Positions 62,501 to 64,000 of a stretch of 64,000 bases of DNA are shown here, one piece after another. The number at the start of each line of letters is the position of its first letter. The first letter of the stretch is position 1. Location: assembly GCA_026874595.1 (NCBI GenBank), contig CM049306.1:37714019-37778018 (forward strand), in the 5' to 3' direction. Origin of the DNA: Sipunculus nudus (taxonomy: Eukaryota > Annelida > Sipuncula > Golfingiida > Sipunculidae). The notes beneath the pieces were generated by a model. The model made no database searches. It saw nothing but the letters and a program-made list of their open reading frames with translations, and was not told the origin of the DNA. Both the position numbers and the translations under genes were made by a program.

Positions 62501-64000
62501 TTATAAAGGAAAGTTTAAACACATCACATAAGATATGTCGCAAAAGACATGAAACAACAATAACAATATTCTAATCTCCTGAAAACTTGCACTATCTGAG
62601 AAATGCAAACTGGTTATATAAAGACTGAATATTACATGAATTTTTTACCTAAGTTTAAGGTATTAAGACAAATTGTCTCTGAGCTATCCAGTATGTGATC
62701 CACTTTGTCACATTGTTTATTTTAGTGTTATTTGTAATCCCCCTATCACAATATAGAATATTATAGAATATATTTTGAAGAACAAAATCATTATGGGATA
62801 TGTTTTGTTAGAGTGAACTGCCAGCACCCCAGAGGGAGTGAAATTCATTGCGGTATCCCAGTAAAGTGACCTTAATTTCCTTAGATCAACAATTATTTCC
62901 TCATGAAAACAAGATGTTGATGAGATATCAGATGAGGGTATCATAAAACCTCCCCTGTCTGTAATTTGAGTGTTATGCTCAGAGCTGAGTCTTTGTGGGG
63001 AGGAGTATTTTTATCCCGATGTTATATCCATGAGGGACCCTGATGGGATATTAAAATGACACAGCTCATCTTGTAGAACCCTCTTGTCTCCCAAATATTG
63101 GCCGATGAACTTCCCCAGCCAGGTTCAAGACCTGTTGTACTGTACCCAGAGCAAGTTTAACTGCATTGGGAATTCACTATGTAACACCAGTATGGAGATG
63201 TTGCTTAATTGTTTCTTTAAGAGTACAAAAATAGTGACATTATAATTTGATTGTCATCTCGTTGGAAGGCCACACAAAAAAATTATTCTGCATACTCTCC
63301 CAACAAAAAATAAGGTGCAAGCGGATGAATTTTTTTCTTTTTTTTTACCGGCCATGATGCTGAGGTGCCAAGAAGATGCAAAAATTCGCCTTAGGTCTTG
63401 AAATTGTCAATATGATAACCACAATAATTTTGATAATTCTTCTAAGGAATTTCTGCCATATAGTACAAATTAGCCAAATTAATGAGAACCTGCTCTTCAT
63501 TTGCAAAAAAAAATTATCCATGAAAAACAGGCACAGTGAATCCATAGAACCAATAACTTTTAGGTATGGCCTAAATGATGATTCCCCACAGAGGTAAAAG
63601 GTTGGGATGTTGTGGCAGTTGGGTTAACATGACGGTATGAGTATCCTATACACAGATTCTTCTTGTGCTGTTTAACTGATTGAGGTAAGGTATCTTAATA
63701 CTCCTTTAATTATTTCCATGTCAGACTCAAGAGGGAGTCCTAGAAAAAGATGGTGGTATATTATGTGGACAAAATGTAGCATGATACATAATACTCATCC
63801 ATTTCTATGTTTAGGTCAACAAGGCCACCTACATATCATAGCCACAACCTGGAACAAAATTGCCTACCTACAAGACACCTATAGCTGACTGTTGCATGGT
63901 CCTAAAGATGGTTTCTGTACATCCAAGGGTAGCATAAAACATTATGAAAGAGACATGGTTGAGCCGGGCAGCATGAATCCTGTAGATATATCCGGGTTCC
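56588..64000. other. Non-coding to window end
   Basis: Holds an AT-rich tract (57525-57605), a 21-bp tandem duplication near 57819-57856 (TCTTGAAATCTAAGCT twice) and the minisatellite at 61248. No WW2 or PDZ exon and no other gene recognised. The stretch 60.5-63.1 kb looks relatively free of recognisable transposons. Confidence 0.5.
61248..61364 (+). repeat. Minisatellite, ~22-bp unit
   Basis: Five to six imperfect copies of ACTGGACTGTGTGTATTACATC, two of them adjacent and exact around 61289-61332; outer copies carry substitutions and indels. Confidence 0.85.

Noticed and set aside
60500-63100. Transposon-poor stretch with TAATTA-rich words as a possible developmental enhancer
   Set aside because: Without conservation data, AT-rich homeobox-like words are expected by chance here.

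Overview
This is a 64 kb piece of an AT-rich animal genome, almost all of it intronic or intergenic. The only host gene I can recognise is on the + strand: five consecutive coding exons (33405-46580, 708 nt, 236 codons) of a MAGI-type scaffold protein (membrane-associated guanylate kinase, WW and PDZ domains). All five have GT/AG splice sites and matching phases. Conceptually joined they run from the start of the truncated guanylate-kinase-like (GK) domain, through that domain and a Ser/Pro/Lys/Arg-rich linker, across a complete first WW domain, into a Pro/Lys-rich spacer. The PDZ0/start exon that should precede them and the second WW and PDZ exons that should follow are not visible. The window is therefore an internal slice of a long gene, with the left 33 kb probably a first intron and the right 17 kb part of a later one.

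The repeats suggest a marine mollusc, most likely a bivalve. The window is rich in short elements that begin with a hairpin and often a GCC or GTCC microsatellite, carry internal tandem 'core' repeats, and end in a small hairpin plus a fixed terminus. This is the layout of bivalve 'Pearl' elements and of Helentron-associated elements (HINEs, Helitron2 class). I distinguish five families (F1-F5) with about twelve copies, and every copy I can orient lies on the + strand, like MAGI. The most striking is F1 (40214-41981, 42332-43521, 52875-54586, old copies 29041-29902 and 35835-36344). It has an 11-bp inverted repeat placed terminally at the 5' end but subterminally at the 3' end, and an internal array in which a 12-14 bp palindrome recurs at alternating ~149 and ~131 bp steps.

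Layout. 1-10.9 kb: non-coding, with two small Tigger/pogo-like MITE copies, a hAT-like MITE at 7.7 kb and dispersed repeat R1. 10.9-16.1 kb: a Tigger-like transposase relic that appears to be split by a composite F3/F2 insertion. 16-33.4 kb: non-coding, with a short F4 element, repeats R1 and R2, a tRNA-derived SINE, an old F1 copy and several low-complexity tracts. 33.4-46.6 kb: MAGI exons, with F4, F1, a 983-bp long-TIR transposon (44795-45777) and a Tigger-like MITE in the introns. 46.6-64 kb: non-coding, with a 20-bp perfect hairpin, F5 and F2 elements, a third full-size F1 copy, an antisense SINE with target-site duplication, and a minisatellite.

Nearly all other open reading frames are random or run through repeats. 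I see no rRNA, functional tRNA, CRISPR array, operon or bacterial feature. All family assignments come from reading the sequence and from knowledge of the families; no search was run.
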